From Paraburkholderia kururiensis JCM 10599 = LMG 19447 (GTDB lineage: Bacteria; Pseudomonadota; Gammaproteobacteria; Burkholderiales; Burkholderiaceae): a stretch of 64,000 bases of DNA. The position numbers and the translations under genes were made by a program. The DNA lies in contig NZ_RJZE01000017.1 of the NCBI RefSeq assembly GCF_003986935.1, positions 1-64,000 on the forward strand, given 5' to 3'. Below are positions 1 to 9,620 of the stretch, piece after piece. Every line of letters begins with the position of its first letter. Position 1 is the first letter of the stretch. Under the pieces are notes generated by a model. That model was not told the DNA's origin, made no database searches, and saw only the letters and a list, made by a program, of their open reading frames with translations.

Positions 1-78
1 AAAGGGGGACGGGGGGCGGCTGCGCCGCCCCAACCCCGAAACATAAAAAGAAACAGGACCAACACCACGCTCAAACCG

Positions 79-130
79 GACATTTCTATCTAGCCAGAGT
101 CCCGACATTTGAATCTGGCCTCGACATTGA
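79..130. repeat. Short imperfect direct repeats (GACATTT units)
   Basis: Three related units start at 79, 104 and 123. The first two read GACATTT, then a similar ATCT-GCC continuation, 25 bp apart; the third is a shorter GACATTG copy. Closely spaced repeats of this kind are common at ends of insertion sequences where transposase binds, so this may be the edge of an element lying left of the window. No transposase is visible, so this is a guess from pattern only. Confidence 0.3.
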
Positions 131-145
131 TGCGGTTAACCATGC

Positions 146-172
146 GCGGCCCGGCCACAACGGCCGGGCCGC
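146..172. terminator. Strong GC hairpin downstream of dhaL
   Basis: A perfect inverted repeat has 11-bp arms (GCGGCCCGGCC / GGCCGGGCCGC) and a 5-nt loop. It sits 10 bp beyond the dhaL stop codon and is the natural end of the minus-strand operon. There is no good U-tract on the minus side, so termination efficiency is uncertain. Confidence 0.6.
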
Positions 173-182
173 ACCATCTTTC

Positions 183-821
183 TCACCACGCATCCCGAAG
201 ACACTCCAGAAACCGCAGATACGCAGTCGCCCCCGGATCAGGATGCCCGACGCTGCGCTCCTGAACCCAGGCAGCCCGACCTTTGCGCGATTGCTGTCCG
301 GCCGTCGCGTCGATTCGCTCGTGCGCCGTCGCGATCATCGCGGCGAGCAATTGCGGCGCTTCGCCTTCGCCAGCGTCAAGCACGTCGAGACTCGGCACGA
401 GCGCGTCCAGTACGGTCTTGTCGCCCAGTTGGCTCTTGCCGCGTTCGGCAATCCGTCCTGCTACCGCGCGGCCGATAGCCAGCACGTCGGCCTTATCGAC
501 CTTATCGATCTTGCCGGCCTCCGTTTTGCCGGTCACGGTTTTCGCCGCCGCGAGCAGCCCGCCGCCCACCAGCGCGGCAAAGGTGGACGGATTGGCGGTG
601 GAAAACGCCTTGCCCGCGGTCAGCAACAGGTCGCTCACCGCCGCTTCTGCGGGCAGCGCGGCCCAGGCGGCGATCACCGCCTTCGATCCCGACTGGACCG
701 TGATGCCCAGATCGCCGTCGCCAAGCGCAGCGTCGAGGCTGCGCAGCTCGTCGGCGTGTGCCTGCAACGCGGTCAGCGCGCGGCTCACCACGTCGCGCAC
801 CTGATTGGCGGAAACGCTCAT
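183..821 (-). CDS. dhaL: Dihydroxyacetone kinase-type ATP-binding subunit DhaL
   Basis: 212-aa DhaL-family protein. DhaL binds the nucleotide and phosphorylates the ketose held covalently by DhaK. The N-terminal motif DAALGDGDLG carries the three Mg-nucleotide aspartates at residues 30, 35 and 37, the same spacing as in E. coli DhaL. It is the last gene of the operon, 35 bp after dhaK. No DhaM phosphotransferase gene lies nearby, so whether the phosphate donor is ATP or PEP via the PTS cannot be told here. The true substrate is unknown: family members also act on erythrulose and other short ketoses, and the setting next to a pentose importer and aldolase suggests a sugar other than free dihydroxyacetone. 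The ATG at 821 was chosen because it fits the family N-terminus; the frame stays open far upstream over dhaK. Confidence 0.9.
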   Translation of the reverse strand: MSVSANQVRDVVSRALTALQAHADELRSLDAALGDGDLGITVQSGSKAVIAAWAALPAEAAVSDLLLTAGKAFSTANPSTFAALVGGGLLAAAKTVTGKTEAGKIDKVDKADVLAIGRAVAGRIAERGKSQLGDKTVLDALVPSLDVLDAGEGEAPQLLAAMIATAHERIDATAGQQSRKGRAAWVQERSVGHPDPGATAYLRFLECLRDAW

Positions 822-856
822 GCCGTTCTCCTTACCGGGCCCGTTGCCACGCTGTC

Positions 857-1855
<999 letters not shown>

Positions 1856-1903
1856 GCGTATCTCCTTGAGAGCGATACCTGCACGATCGATGAGCGCCGG
1901 CGC

Positions 1904-2917
1904 CTAGTGCTTGCGTCGCTGGCCGACCACGTCGAGCATGACGGCGGCGAAAATCACGCCGCCCTGAATGAACTGCGTCCAGAAGGGATTGACGCCGAGC
2001 AGCGACAACCCCACGTTGATCACGCCGATCAGCACGACGCCAATAAAGGTGCCGACAATCGAACCGCGCCCGCCCGCCAGCGACGTGCCGCCGATCACCA
2101 CGCCGGCAATCACCTGCAGCTCGAGACCGTTGGCCGCCGACGGCAACGCGGAATTCAGGCGCCCGGCCAGCACGATGCCCGCGATCGCGGCGGTCACGCC
2201 CGCCAGCACGTAGGTCAGGAACATCACGCGTTGCACCGGAATGCCGGCAAGCCGCGCGGCCTCGCGATTGCCGCCCACCGCGAACACCTGATGCCCGAAC
2301 GTGGTCTTGCGCAACAGCACGTGACCGACGAGAAACACGATCAGCATGACGATCATCGGCATGGGCAGCCCCGCGATCGACTTCGCGCCGAACACCGTGA
2401 ACGCGTTCGGGAAGTCGAACTTGGTACGCCCGTCGGAGATGGCCAGCGTGAGGCCGCGCGCCATGGCCATCATCGCGAGCGTGACGATGAACGGCACGAG
2501 CCGCAGCCACGCCACGGCAAAGCCGTTGATCATGCCGACGCCTGCGCCCACCGCAATGGCCACCGCGAGGCCCGCGACGCCGAGCCCGAGGTTGCCGGGC
2601 ACCGCGCCCGCCATCAGGGTGGCCGCCACCATGCCCGACAGCGCGACGAGCGAGCCGACCGATAGATCGATGCCCGACGTGATGATCACGAACGTGCCCC
2701 CTACTGCCGCGATGCCCACCACCGACACCTGCACCATGATGTTGGTGAGCGTGCTCGTGGTGAGGAACTCGGGGGAAGCGAACGAGAGCGCGATGCAGAT
2801 GATCGCGAGCGCCGCGCACAGCGGGCCGAGGCCGCTGCGAAGTTGCTGCCGAAGCTTCCTCATCAAGCGGCTCGACAGACGGTGTTCGTCGGTCTCGCTG
2901 GCTGCCGTGGAATTCAT
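1904..2917 (-). CDS. Ribose-type ABC transporter permease
   Basis: 337-aa polytopic inner-membrane permease of the RbsC/BPD_transp_2 class used for pentose and hexose import. Long hydrophobic stretches alternate with short loops, and the family patch GIDLSVGSLVALSG is present. The ATG at 2917 was chosen: AGGAG lies 8 bp upstream, and the ATG overlaps the TGA of the upstream ATPase gene by 4 nt (ATGA), a classic coupled junction; an ATG eight codons earlier would overlap more and lacks this spacing. It should form the pore for the binding protein and ATPase encoded just upstream. Sugar specificity cannot be read from the permease; the operon context points to a 5-substituted pentose. Confidence 0.92.
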   Translation of the reverse strand: MNSTAASETDEHRLSSRLMRKLRQQLRSGLGPLCAALAIICIALSFASPEFLTTSTLTNIMVQVSVVGIAAVGGTFVIITSGIDLSVGSLVALSGMVAATLMAGAVPGNLGLGVAGLAVAIAVGAGVGMINGFAVAWLRLVPFIVTLAMMAMARGLTLAISDGRTKFDFPNAFTVFGAKSIAGLPMPMIVMLIVFLVGHVLLRKTTFGHQVFAVGGNREAARLAGIPVQRVMFLTYVLAGVTAAIAGIVLAGRLNSALPSAANGLELQVIAGVVIGGTSLAGGRGSIVGTFIGVVLIGVINVGLSLLGVNPFWTQFIQGGVIFAAVMLDVVGQRRKH

Positions 2918-4467
2918 GCGCCTACTCCTGTCGTCGCCCATTGGATGACCTTCTCCGAATCGGCCTCATCGCGCGCCAGTTCGGTCACGATCCTGCCGCG
3001 GTACATCACCAGCACGCGGTCCGACATGCCGAGCAGTTCGGGCAGTTCCGAACTCACCATCAGCACGGCCGCGCCCGCGCGCGCCATCGCCACCATGTGC
3101 GTGTAGATCTCGGTCTTCGCGCCGATATCGATGCCGCGCGTCGGCTCGTCCAGCATGATGACGGCGGGCTGCGTCGCGCTCGCGCGGCCGAGAATCACTT
3201 TCTGCTGGTTGCCGCCCGAGAGGTTGCCCGTGATCGCCGTCACCGAAGGCGCGCGCACCGCGAAGCGCGCACTCGCCTCCTGCGCGAGCCGGCGCTTGCG
3301 CGCGCTGCGCACGAAGCCGCTTGTCGCGAGCGACTTGAGGCTGGAGAGCGCCACGTTTTCCTCGATGCTCGCGTCGAGTACGAGACCTTCGAGCTTGCGG
3401 TCTTCCGCCGTGTAGACGAGCCCGGCGGCAACGCCGTCGGTGGGCGAACGCAGGGATACCCTGTCGCCGCGAACCACAATCTCGCCGCGCGTCACCTTCT
3501 GCGCGCCGAAGATCGCCTTCAGCAGTTCGGTGCGTCCCGCGCCCGCAATGCCCGCAATGCCGACGATCTCGCCCGCGCGCACGCTGAAGCTCGCCTCGCG
3601 CACCACGGGCGGACTCGCGAGGTTGCGCACCTCGAGCGCGACGGGCCCGTATTCGCGCGGCTCCCACGGGTAGAACGAATCAAGCGTGCGGGCCACCATC
3701 GCCTGCACGAGGTCCTGCTCGGTCCACTGGGGCATGGGTCGCCAGTCCACCGTCTTGCCGTCACGCATCACCACCGCCGAATCCGCCAGTTCGAACACTT
3801 CCTCAAGGTGGTGCGAGATGAAGATGATGCCCATGCCCTCCCCGCGCAGCCGTCGCACCACGCCGTAGAGGTTCGCGATGTCGTCGTGCTGGAGCGCCGC
3901 CGTGGGCTCGTCCATGACGAGAATGCGTGCGTTGCGCGCGAGCGCCTTCGCCACTTCCACGAGTTGCCGCTTGTTGAGCGGCAGGTCGCCAAGGCGCATG
4001 GAAGGCGACACGCCGCCAAGCCCCACCTGTGCGAGCGCCCGCCGCGCGAGGTCGTCGGCCTCGCGGCGCAGCACGAAGCCGCGGCGCGCCGGCATGCGGC
4101 CGAGGAACAGGTTCTCCGCGACCGTCATGTCGTTGATCAGCGAAAGCTCCTGGTAGATCACCGCGACGCCCGCGTCGATGGCCGCGTGGGTGCCGCGCGC
4201 GAGCGGCGCGCCGTTGATCTCGATGGTGCCCTCGTCGGGCTCGTAGGCACCTGAAAGCGTCTTGATCAGCGACGACTTGCCGGCGCCGTTCTCGCCGACG
4301 ATCGCCATCACCTCGCCTGCGTGCAGCGTGAGGCTCACGCCGCGCAGCGCCTTCACTCCCGGAAAGCTCTTGACGATGCCTTCCATGTGCAGCAGCGGCA
4401 CACCGCTTTCGCCCCGCGGCGGCGCGAAGGCGGCATGCTGGTGCTGCGAACTCGTTGCGTCGTGCAT
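2914..4467 (-). CDS. Ribose-type ABC transporter ATPase, two nucleotide-binding domains
   Basis: 517-aa cytoplasmic ATPase of the RbsA/MglA class, with two tandem ABC cassettes. The first cassette has Walker A GENGAGKSS near residue 60 and Walker B ILVMDEP near 185. The second has the atypical A-loop GIAGAGRTE near 307, LSGGNQQKV near 425 and Walker B VIMLDEP near 443. The degenerate second Walker A is normal for this subfamily. It powers import through the neighbouring permease. It is preceded by 79 bp after the binding-protein gene and is translationally coupled to the permease by a 4-nt overlap. Confidence 0.93.
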   Translation of the reverse strand: MHDATSSQHQHAAFAPPRGESGVPLLHMEGIVKSFPGVKALRGVSLTLHAGEVMAIVGENGAGKSSLIKTLSGAYEPDEGTIEINGAPLARGTHAAIDAGVAVIYQELSLINDMTVAENLFLGRMPARRGFVLRREADDLARRALAQVGLGGVSPSMRLGDLPLNKRQLVEVAKALARNARILVMDEPTAALQHDDIANLYGVVRRLRGEGMGIIFISHHLEEVFELADSAVVMRDGKTVDWRPMPQWTEQDLVQAMVARTLDSFYPWEPREYGPVALEVRNLASPPVVREASFSVRAGEIVGIAGIAGAGRTELLKAIFGAQKVTRGEIVVRGDRVSLRSPTDGVAAGLVYTAEDRKLEGLVLDASIEENVALSSLKSLATSGFVRSARKRRLAQEASARFAVRAPSVTAITGNLSGGNQQKVILGRASATQPAVIMLDEPTRGIDIGAKTEIYTHMVAMARAGAAVLMVSSELPELLGMSDRVLVMYRGRIVTELARDEADSEKVIQWATTGVGA

Positions 4468-4546
4468 GGATGCTTGCGTCCTGCAGTGAGCGGTGCGCCG
4501 CTGCCCGCGCGGCGCACCTGTTGCGGCGACCTGCGCCGGCGTGCGG

Positions 4547-5650
4547 TTACTGGCTGACCTGCTCGGACCACAGCCCGTAGTTCTTCACCGCGTCGGAGTC
4601 GATGTTCGACTTATCGATGAGGAGCGTGGGCCACGCGTAAGTTGCCGGCACCGGCTTCTTCGCGATGTAGTCGGCAATGAAGCTGAGCGACTTCGCCGCC
4701 ATCTGGATCGGGTTCTGCGAAATGGTCGCATCCTGCTTGCCCGCGCGAATGGCCGACAGCGCCTGCGCCGTGCCGTCCGCGCCGATCACGAGGATGTGCT
4801 GGCGGTCGCCGAGCGGCTTGTAGCGGCCGGCGTTGTCGATGGCTTTTTCGGCGCCGACGGTGTTGTCGTCGTTGGCGCCGAACACGGCGTCGATCTGCGG
4901 GAATTTCTGCAGGATGTCGGTCATCGCGTTCAGCGACTTCTCCTGATCGAACGCGCCTTCCTGGCGGGCCACAACCTTGATGTCCGGATACTTCGCGATC
5001 TCGTCGCTAAAGCCCTTTTCGCGGTCGGTGGCCGCCGTCGTGCCAACGAGGCCGATCAGGTCCACCACGTTACCCTTCGGCGAGCCGTAGCGCGCCTTCA
5101 ACTGGTCGGCGATCCACTTCGCCCCGGTGCGGCCGAGCGCGACGTTGTCCGACGCGACGAACGAGGTGACCTTGCCGCCGTCCGAGCCGCGGTCGAGCGT
5201 GAACACCGGCACGCCCATCTGGTTGGCTTTCTGCACGGCCGGAATGATCGCTTTCGAGTCGATCGGGTTGAGCACCAACGCGCTTACGCCCTGGCTCAGC
5301 AGGTTGATAGCGTCGTTCACCTGCTGCTGGGCGTCGCCATTGGCGTTGGTCTGAACGAGGTCGAAGCCCTGCTGCTGCGCGCCCTTCTCGACACCCAGCT
5401 TCAGGCCGACGAAGAACGCGTTGTTCAGCGTCGAGACCGAGAAGCCGATCTTGGTCTTGCCGCCACCGCCCGCACCGGACGCCGCCGCGACGGCCGGTGC
5501 GCTCGCGCCCGCATCGCTCGCCGCGCCCGCCGGGGACGGCGATTCGTTCTTCGAGCAGCCCGCCAGCGCGGCTGCCGCGCACAGCAACGCGGCGCCTGCC
5601 GACGTGCCGAACAGGGACCAACGGTCGAATCTTCCTGCGCTCCAGGCCAT
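4547..5650 (-). CDS. Sugar-binding lipoprotein of ribose-type ABC transporter
   Basis: 367-aa periplasmic binding protein of the RbsB/Peripla_BP_4 class. The N-terminus has a signal peptide ending in a lipobox, LAGC-SKN, so it is probably lipid-anchored rather than free, followed by an Ala/Ser/Gly-rich linker. The mature fold begins KIGFSVSTLNNAFFVGLK, typical of the class. The ATG at 5650 was chosen because GGAG lies 8 bp upstream and it places the signal peptide correctly; another in-frame ATG occurs three codons earlier. It captures the pentose for the ATPase/permease pair downstream. Specificity is unknown; 5-deoxyribose or methylthioribose is inferred from neighbouring enzymes. Confidence 0.92.
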   Translation of the reverse strand: MAWSAGRFDRWSLFGTSAGAALLCAAAALAGCSKNESPSPAGAASDAGASAPAVAAASGAGGGGKTKIGFSVSTLNNAFFVGLKLGVEKGAQQQGFDLVQTNANGDAQQQVNDAINLLSQGVSALVLNPIDSKAIIPAVQKANQMGVPVFTLDRGSDGGKVTSFVASDNVALGRTGAKWIADQLKARYGSPKGNVVDLIGLVGTTAATDREKGFSDEIAKYPDIKVVARQEGAFDQEKSLNAMTDILQKFPQIDAVFGANDDNTVGAEKAIDNAGRYKPLGDRQHILVIGADGTAQALSAIRAGKQDATISQNPIQMAAKSLSFIADYIAKKPVPATYAWPTLLIDKSNIDSDAVKNYGLWSEQVSQ

Positions 5651-5737
5651 GTGTGTCTCCATCGTTGAAGTTGTATTCGCGTGGCCGGTGATCCGGCCAC
5701 GCGTGTCTTGCCAACGCCGTGCCACGGCCTGCCGAAC

Positions 5738-6433
5738 TCAGTGCGCGCCGTTGCCGGACGTGCCGCGCATGCCGTAGTTCCTGAACTTCTCCACCACTTC
5801 TGCCATCTCGTCGTCGCTCAGGAGCGGCGGCGTACCCAGCTGGCTCGCGAGCAGATACTGCTTCGCCAGCACTTCCACTTCGTTGGCGATCCACAGCGCG
5901 CGCGAGAGCGTCGCGCTCGCCGCGATCACGCCGTGATGCGCGAGCAGGCAGGCATAGCGGTCTTGCAACGCGGCCACCGCATAGTCCGAGAGCGCCTGCG
6001 AGCCAAACGTTGCGTACGGCGCGCAGCGGATCGAATTGCCGCCGGCTACCGCCACCATGTAGTGATGCGCGGGGATGTCGCGACGGTGGATCGCCATCGC
6101 GGTCGCGGCCACCGAATGGGTGTGCACGACCGCGTTCAGTTCGGGCCGCGCACGCAGGATGTCGCGATGCATGCGCCACTCGCTCGACGGCTTGCGCTCG
6201 TTCAGTACCGGCGCATCGGCGGCGACGTCGAGCGGCAGCCAGACGATGGCGTCTTCATGAAGCGCCGTGGCCGGTACGCCGCTCGGCGTAATCAGCAGGC
6301 CGTCTGCGCAGCGTGCGCTGACGTTGCCCGAGGTGCCCTGGTTGATGCCGAGCCGCTCCATTTCGCGCGCGGTGTGCACGATGGCCTCGCGCAGCGCGGC
6401 CTCGTCGGGACGGAGGGGGGATGCGCCCGTCAT
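5738..6433 (-). CDS. Class II (Zn) aldolase, 5-deoxyribulose-1-phosphate type
   Basis: 231-aa class II aldolase/adducin-family protein. Relative to L-fuculose-1-phosphate aldolase, the catalytic Glu is at residue 85 and the Zn ligands at His104, His106 and His167 (HTHS and AHHG motifs), all offset by a constant 12 residues, so the active site is intact. In MtnK-MtnA-aldolase clusters (the DHAP shunt of Rhodospirillum and E. coli, and the 5-deoxyribose pathway of Bacillus thuringiensis) this enzyme splits 5-deoxyribulose-1-P or 5-methylthioribulose-1-P into DHAP plus acetaldehyde or methylthioacetaldehyde. Methylthioribulose-1-P dehydratase (MtnB) is a related fold, but no other MtnB-pathway genes (MtnC, MtnD) are present. 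Its ATG overlaps the mtnA stop by 4 nt (ATGA). Confidence 0.8.
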   Translation of the reverse strand: MTGASPLRPDEAALREAIVHTAREMERLGINQGTSGNVSARCADGLLITPSGVPATALHEDAIVWLPLDVAADAPVLNERKPSSEWRMHRDILRARPELNAVVHTHSVAATAMAIHRRDIPAHHYMVAVAGGNSIRCAPYATFGSQALSDYAVAALQDRYACLLAHHGVIAASATLSRALWIANEVEVLAKQYLLASQLGTPPLLSDDEMAEVVEKFRNYGMRGTSGNGAH

Positions 6434-7500
6434 GCTGCCCGCCCGAACCGCGCCGCAAGATTCGCCTCGTACGGCGAGCCGATGATGCCTGCCTCGGTGA
6501 TGTAGCCGGTCACGAGATCGTGCGGCGTCACATCGAACGCGGGATTGAAGACCTTGATGCCTTCGGGCGCGATCATGCGGCCGCCGAGGTGCGTGACCTC
6601 GCTCGCGCCGCGCTCTTCGATCACGATGCCGCGGCCGTCCGGCGTATCCAGATCGAGCGTGGACGACGGGCACGCCACGTAGAAATCCACGCCGAAGTAG
6701 CGCGCCACGATGGCGAGGTTGAGCGTGCCGATCTTGTTCGCGAAGTCGCCGTTCGCGGCAACGCGATCGGTGCCCACGATCACGACGTCGATCTGGCCGC
6801 GCGCCATCAGCGAGGCCGCCATGCTGTCGGTGACGAGCGTCACGTCGACGCCCGCGCGCTGCAGCTCGTAGGCCGTGAGGCGCGCGCCCTGCAGAAGCGG
6901 CCGCGTCTCGTCGGCATACACGCGAAACGCAACGCCGTTGCGCCTCGCCTCGTAGATCGGCGCGGTCGCGGTGCCGATGCCCGTGGTGGCCAGCGCACCG
7001 GCGTTGCAGTGCGTGAGCACCCCGCTGCCCTCGCGGATGAGCGGCGCGCCGTGCTGGCCGATGCCCTCGCACAGCCGCCGGTCTTCGCGATGGATCGCCT
7101 GCGCTTCGTCGACGAGCGCGCGATAGAGGCTGGCAGTGTCCGTGGCGCCTGCACACTCGGCCGCGCGCAGCATCCGTTTGAGGCTCCAGCTCAGGTTGAC
7201 CGCGGTGGGCCGCGCGCTGTCCAGATAGGCAGCCTGTTCCGCGAGCGCCGCGCGGAACGCGTCAAGCGGCAAGTGCCGCGACGCCTGCACGGCGACGCAC
7301 AGCCCGTATGCCGCGGCCACGCCGATCGCCGGTGCGCCGCGCACGCGCAGTTCGTGAATCGCGCGCCACACTTCGTGGGCGCTCGTCAGCGTCTCGACCA
7401 CCGCTTCCTGCGGCAGGCGAGTCTGATCCAGGATCCGTAGCTGATCGTCCGCCCAGGTCAGGGTAGCGGGCAGGTTCACGAGAGGCGACGGCGAAACCAT
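6430..7500 (-). CDS. mtnA: Methylthioribose-1-phosphate / 5-deoxyribose-1-phosphate isomerase
   Basis: 356-aa aldose-ketose isomerase of the MtnA/eIF2B-like family. Catalytic Cys165 (THCNAGAL) and Asp245 (GTDRVAANGD) correspond to Cys160/Asp240 of the Bacillus enzyme with one constant offset. It converts the 1-phosphate of a 5-substituted ribose into the ribulose form. GGAG precedes the ATG. It sits 46 bp after the kinase gene and overlaps the aldolase gene. The absence of MtnB, MtnC and MtnD from the cluster argues against the classic methionine salvage route and for the aldolase (DHAP shunt) route. Confidence 0.93.
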   Translation of the reverse strand: MVSPSPLVNLPATLTWADDQLRILDQTRLPQEAVVETLTSAHEVWRAIHELRVRGAPAIGVAAAYGLCVAVQASRHLPLDAFRAALAEQAAYLDSARPTAVNLSWSLKRMLRAAECAGATDTASLYRALVDEAQAIHREDRRLCEGIGQHGAPLIREGSGVLTHCNAGALATTGIGTATAPIYEARRNGVAFRVYADETRPLLQGARLTAYELQRAGVDVTLVTDSMAASLMARGQIDVVIVGTDRVAANGDFANKIGTLNLAIVARYFGVDFYVACPSSTLDLDTPDGRGIVIEERGASEVTHLGGRMIAPEGIKVFNPAFDVTPHDLVTGYITEAGIIGSPYEANLAARFGRAA

Positions 7501-7546
7501 GAAAACTCCAGAACAAAAAGGTCAATGCAGGCCCGGGCCGCTGCGT

Positions 7547-8821
7547 TCATGCGAGCGCCGGGCGGGTTGAGGCGATGTCGCGCGCGAGCGCGACGACGTC
7601 TTCGATGCTGTGCAACTGATGTCGCCGCAGCAGCAGTTGTTCGGCGCAGCGCAGCGCACGGACTTCGACGGTGGCGCGCAACGCGTTGTCGGCGATGCTC
7701 GTAATGTCCGCAACCTTCGCCATGCCCACGATGCGCCGGATCATCTTGCAGCCCGCAAAGCCGAGCGACTGCTCGAAGAGCCGCTCGATGAAGCGCGCGC
7801 GAAACGCTTCGGCACAGGCCCCGCCGCGATCGCCGCCGATGAAGTGGCTGCCGCGGCGGCTCTCGTGTTCGCGCCACAGCGTGGCGAACTCGCTTGCGAA
7901 ACCATTCCAGATGGCGGCGGCCTGCGCGAGCAGCCAGTCGCCGTACGACGGCGCGTCGCCGGACGGCTCAGCGTGGCGGTCGTGCCATGCGCGCGAGAAC
8001 CAGGCGAGCAGCAGGTTCGCGAGCACAGCGCCGATATCAAAACCCATCGGCCCATAGAAGGCGAATTCCGGATCGATCACGTAGGTCTCGTCTTCGTTGA
8101 CCATGATCGAGCCGGTGTGCAGATCGCCGTGCAGCAGCGTCTCGGCGTCGTTCATGAACGACCATTTCATCTCGCCCACCTCCACGCGCAGCGCCGGCGA
8201 CTGCCACAGCCGCTCGATCTCGGCGCGCGCAAACGCCGGGCTGTACACGTTCGACGGATGGTCCTCGAACGGCCAGGTGAAGACGAGGTCCTCGGTAATG
8301 CGGCACAGCTCCGCGTTGACTGCAGCACTCACGGCCTGCTTTTTCACGTCGGACGCGAGGTACAGGTCGGAGCCGTAGAACAGCGTATGCGCGAGATACG
8401 TCGAAAGATGGCCGGCCAGGCGCGGATAGACGACGCCGTCCATCAGCCCCTGCCGCAGGATGCGGTGCGACGACAGCCGCTGCATCACCACGAGGAACAA
8501 CTCGCTGTCCGCGTGATAGACGCGCGGCACGTGCGCCGGGCACAGCGCGCCGAAGCGTCGCAGCGCGGCGACTTCGCGCTCCATGCGGTGGCGTGTCAGC
8601 GGCCACGTTTTGCCGACGAGCCGCAGGAACGGCGGCGCCTGTTTGACGACCACGCTGCGATCGGGCGAGCGCGTGTTGGTCGCGAAGTAGACGTAGTTCA
8701 GATTGCCGTCGCCGACTTCGGTGATGTCGAGTTCATCAGGCTCGTTCAAGAGCGAATACAACGATGGAACGCCACGCAGGTACGTCGACAGCTCCGCAGA
8801 GCTGAGTGCCTCAAATTCCAT
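7547..8821 (-). CDS. mtnK: Methylthioribose kinase-family sugar kinase
   Basis: 424-aa MtnK-family (APH-like fold) kinase that phosphorylates C1 of 5-methylthioribose or 5-deoxyribose. Diagnostic motifs are GDGNLNYVYF near residue 38 (nucleotide loop), HGDLHTGSIMV near 233 (catalytic Asp) and DPEFAFYGPMGFDIG near 250 (Mg-binding Asp). GGAGGAGA lies just upstream of the ATG. It is the first enzyme gene of the operon, 28 bp downstream of the regulator. No MTA phosphorylase or nucleosidase gene is nearby, so the sugar is more likely imported than made from nucleoside on site. Confidence 0.92.
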   Translation of the reverse strand: MEFEALSSAELSTYLRGVPSLYSLLNEPDELDITEVGDGNLNYVYFATNTRSPDRSVVVKQAPPFLRLVGKTWPLTRHRMEREVAALRRFGALCPAHVPRVYHADSELFLVVMQRLSSHRILRQGLMDGVVYPRLAGHLSTYLAHTLFYGSDLYLASDVKKQAVSAAVNAELCRITEDLVFTWPFEDHPSNVYSPAFARAEIERLWQSPALRVEVGEMKWSFMNDAETLLHGDLHTGSIMVNEDETYVIDPEFAFYGPMGFDIGAVLANLLLAWFSRAWHDRHAEPSGDAPSYGDWLLAQAAAIWNGFASEFATLWREHESRRGSHFIGGDRGGACAEAFRARFIERLFEQSLGFAGCKMIRRIVGMAKVADITSIADNALRATVEVRALRCAEQLLLRRHQLHSIEDVVALARDIASTRPALA

Positions 8822-8849
8822 GTCTGTCTCCTCCGCATTCGAACCGGCC

Positions 8850-9569
8850 TTACCGTTTCTTGCGAACCAGATCGAACTTGAAGATGCTCGTGTTGTAGTA
8901 GTCGTTGCTGTAGCAGATCGGCTCGCCGCTTTCGTCGAAATCCACTTCGTCCAGCAGCAGGAACAGGCCGAAACCGTCGCCTAGTTCCGGCAGATCGCGC
9001 GGCGTCAGAATGGTCGGCTGGATCGACGTGTGCGTATGCGAGAGCCGCCGTCCGATCCGGCCGAACATGGCGAACAGCGACTCGCCGATGCGCCCGCCCG
9101 CCGCATCGAAGATCGCCTTCGGCACGGTGTCGATGCAGTAGGCCGCGATCGCGTCGTCCGCGCAACGCACGCGTTCGATACGCACGCACGGTGCGCCAAT
9201 CTCGATGCGCAGCTTTGCCGCCAGGCTCTCGTTCGCCTCGATGTGATCGATCTGCAGCCGCCGCGTGGCCGGCACGGCGCCGACGCTGCGGATCATGTCC
9301 GTCACCGACATGAGGTCGTCCAGCCCACCCTGCAGCTTCAGCGAAATCTGCCTGACGAAGGTGCCCCTGCCCTGCACGCGCGACAGCAGCCCGTGCGAAA
9401 TCATTTGAGCCACCGCTTCGCGCAGGCTCGAACGGCCGACACCGAGCAGTTCGCACAGCTCCATCTCCGTGGGAATCTGATCGCCGGGCTTGAGCGAACG
9501 CTCCCGGATCATGGCCATCAACGATTCCTGGATCTTGTCGCGCATGGAGTGCTCGACGCTCAGTCGCAT
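8850..9569 (-). CDS. GntR-family (HutC/UTRA) transcriptional regulator
   Basis: 239-aa regulator. Residues about 10-75 form a GntR winged helix (KPGDQIPTEMELCELLGVGRS...REAV, RVQGRGTFV). Residues about 90-235 form a UTRA ligand-binding domain of the HutC subfamily, which usually binds a small metabolite and releases DNA. It is the promoter-proximal gene of the pentose operon and is likely autoregulated: a perfect 18-bp palindrome lies 34 bp upstream. The natural effector is probably the imported sugar or its phosphate. The Shine-Dalgarno sequence is weak; an in-frame ATG at 9545 is an alternative start. Confidence 0.88.
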   Translation of the reverse strand: MRLSVEHSMRDKIQESLMAMIRERSLKPGDQIPTEMELCELLGVGRSSLREAVAQMISHGLLSRVQGRGTFVRQISLKLQGGLDDLMSVTDMIRSVGAVPATRRLQIDHIEANESLAAKLRIEIGAPCVRIERVRCADDAIAAYCIDTVPKAIFDAAGGRIGESLFAMFGRIGRRLSHTHTSIQPTILTPRDLPELGDGFGLFLLLDEVDFDESGEPICYSNDYYNTSIFKFDLVRKKR

Positions 9570-9602
9570 GAGGTTGCTCGAATATCTTGATGAACCGACT
9601 AT

Positions 9603-9620
9603 ACATCAGACATCTGATGT
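9603..9620. promoter_or_regulatory. Perfect palindromic operator candidate for the pentose operon
   Basis: ACATCAGA-CA-TCTGATGT: 8-bp perfect arms around 2 bp. On the minus strand it directly abuts a -10-like TATAGT (9603-9598), so a bound repressor would block polymerase. Related half sites (CTGATGT, ACATCAGA, CATCTGATG) recur at about 9733, 9758 and 9778. It lies 34 bp upstream of the HutC-type regulator gene. Confidence 0.7.

Noticed and set aside
5738-6433. Aldolase considered as MtnB, methylthioribulose-1-phosphate dehydratase of methionine salvage
   Set aside because: Catalytic Glu85 and the Zn ligands fit FucA-type aldolases with one constant offset, and MtnC/MtnD are absent; the DHAP-shunt aldolase fits better, though MtnB is related in fold.
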